Of a DNA stretch of 6,542 nucleotides, positions 5,655 to 6,542 are shown one piece after another. The position numbers were made by a program, and so were the translations under genes. The DNA comes from an uncultured Candidatus Altimarinota bacterium (GTDB lineage Bacteria > Patescibacteriota > Gracilibacteria > CAIRYL01). The stretch is taken from contig CAMZLA010000065.1 of the NCBI GenBank assembly GCA_947311665.1, positions 1-6,542 on the forward strand, read 5' to 3'. Within the stretch, counting starts at the first letter, position 1; each line of letters begins with the position of its first letter. The notes beneath the pieces were generated by a model that saw only the letters and a list, made by a program, of their open reading frames with translations, was not told the DNA's origin and ran no database searches.

Positions 5655-6542
5655 ATGTTTCTTTTTCCTCATATCCTCGATCTCATTACGCAAGTTTCAA
5701 CACAGCTTCCAGCTGATGTGCAAAAAGCACTGGAAAAAGCGAAAGATAATGAAGAAAAAAAATCTTCACGCATTGTTTTGGAAGTTTTAGAAAAAAACAT
5801 TTCCATGGCACAAAATGGGAATATTCCATTGTGCCAAGATACGGGGTTTCCCACTTTTTATATTTCTTATAATGGAAATATTAATCAGAACAAAATTACC
5901 GAAGAAATTACAACAGCCATGAGAATGGCAACACGAAAAGGAATATTACGACCAAATTCTGTAGATTCTCTTTCTGGAAAAAATTCTGGAGACAATAGTG
6001 GAGAAATTTTCCCTAAAATATATTTTCATCAAGACAAAAATATTGCAGAACAGAGCATCAAAATAAAACTGTTGTTAAAAGGTGGAGGATGTGAAAATGT
6101 TTCGGGACAAATGGCGTTACCCATTCAAACCGATTTTGGAAGAGCGAATAGGAGTATTGATGGAGTAGAAAAAGCAATATTGCAAATGGTGAAAAATGCA
6201 GAAGGAAAAGGATGTGCACCAGGAATTATTGGAGTACATATTGGAGGAGACAGAAGTACTGGATTTGAACAAGCAAAGAAAAATCTTTTTAGAAAATTGG
6301 GAACAATAAATAATAATTCCAAACTGAAAAAATTAGAAAAAAATATTATTGAAAAATGTAATAGCCTTGAAATTGGACCCATGGGGTTTGGTGGAAAAAC
6401 AACACTTCTCGATTGTTTTATTTCTCATTCAAACAGACTTCCTGCCAGTTTTTTCGTTACGATGTCATATAGTTGTTGGGCATTGCGAAGAGGAGAAATA
6501 GAAATTGATATGAAAAAAGGAGTAATAAAAGATAAACAAAAA
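5655..6542 (+). CDS. Class I (iron-sulfur) fumarate hydratase, N-terminal part, runs off window
   Basis: 296 codons are open to the window end without a stop. Class I fumarases interconvert fumarate and malate using a [4Fe-4S] cluster held by three cysteines. All three are present: C60 in PLCQDTG, C187 in GKGCAPGIIGVHIGGDRSTG and C274 in SYSCWALRRG. Other landmarks are LPADVQKAL (18-26), RPNSVDSLSGKNSGDNSGE (99-117), LLKGGGCENVSG (140-151), AKKNLFRKLG and LEIGPMGFGGKTTLLD (238-253). The GGGCEN site has Cys where Ser is usual. SYxCWAxRR resembles the fused FumA-type enzymes more than the CHAARH-like end of two-subunit alpha chains. The C-terminal beta domain therefore probably follows in the same frame beyond 6542 (inference from memory of the family). 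L-tartrate dehydratase is a homologous alternative. An in-frame TAA at 5610-5612 and no other usable start upstream support ATG 5655; there is no Shine-Dalgarno. Confidence 0.9.
   Translation, partial: MFLFPHILDLITQVSTQLPADVQKALEKAKDNEEKKSSRIVLEVLEKNISMAQNGNIPLCQDTGFPTFYISYNGNINQNKITEEITTAMRMATRKGILRPNSVDSLSGKNSGDNSGEIFPKIYFHQDKNIAEQSIKIKLLLKGGGCENVSGQMALPIQTDFGRANRSIDGVEKAILQMVKNAEGKGCAPGIIGVHIGGDRSTGFEQAKKNLFRKLGTINNNSKLKKLEKNIIEKCNSLEIGPMGFGGKTTLLDCFISHSNRLPASFFVTMSYSCWALRRGEIEIDMKKGVIKDKQK

Noticed and set aside
5669..6382. Minus-strand open frames at 5669-5854 and 6125-6382
   Set aside because: They lie antisense within the fumarase gene, which has clear family motifs on the plus strand.

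Overview
The window is AT-rich, compact bacterial DNA. It carries a direct sign of a reassigned stop codon. One solute-binding-protein gene on the minus strand runs straight through an in-frame TGA at 1491-1493, and both halves belong to the same protein family in the same frame. At its 3' end the gene meets a second TGA (588-590) followed at once by TAG (585-587). No other gene here ends in TGA; the visible stops are TAA or TAG. Together with the low GC, small intergenic gaps and lack of Shine-Dalgarno sequences, this points to the Candidate Phyla Radiation lineages that read UGA as glycine (genetic code 25): Gracilibacteria (BD1-5/GN02) or Absconditabacteria (SR1). The phylum is an inference; the TGA read-through is seen in the sequence.

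Minus strand, in transcription order from about 4.5 kb down to 1: a secreted, membrane-embedded glutaredoxin-DsbD/CcdA fusion; tRNA-Phe(GAA); tRNA-Leu(UAG); secG; the membrane-anchored oligopeptide-type solute-binding protein, which carries an apparent immunoglobulin-like insertion; rplI (ribosomal protein bL9), whose start codon overlaps the end of the binding-protein gene; a 27-pair RNA hairpin; and the 5' two-thirds of a tRNA with anticodon CAU. Plus strand, divergent from about 4.6 kb: a D-2-hydroxyacid (D-lactate type) dehydrogenase, then the N-terminal 296 codons of a class I iron-sulfur fumarase cut by the window end.

The minus-strand block is about the cell envelope and translation: protein export (SecG), thiol-disulfide traffic across the membrane (Grx-DsbD), solute capture outside the membrane, ribosome and tRNAs. 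The plus-strand pair is central carbon metabolism: fumarate/malate interconversion next to a probable NAD-linked 2-oxoacid reductase. That would fit a fermentative route from malate through pyruvate to D-lactate if a malic enzyme exists elsewhere (inference). There is no CRISPR array, transposon or phage gene, and no gene-free stretch longer than 300 bases. The unusual items are the UGA decoding, the domain-inserted binding protein, the long hairpin and the fumarase/dehydrogenase pair.
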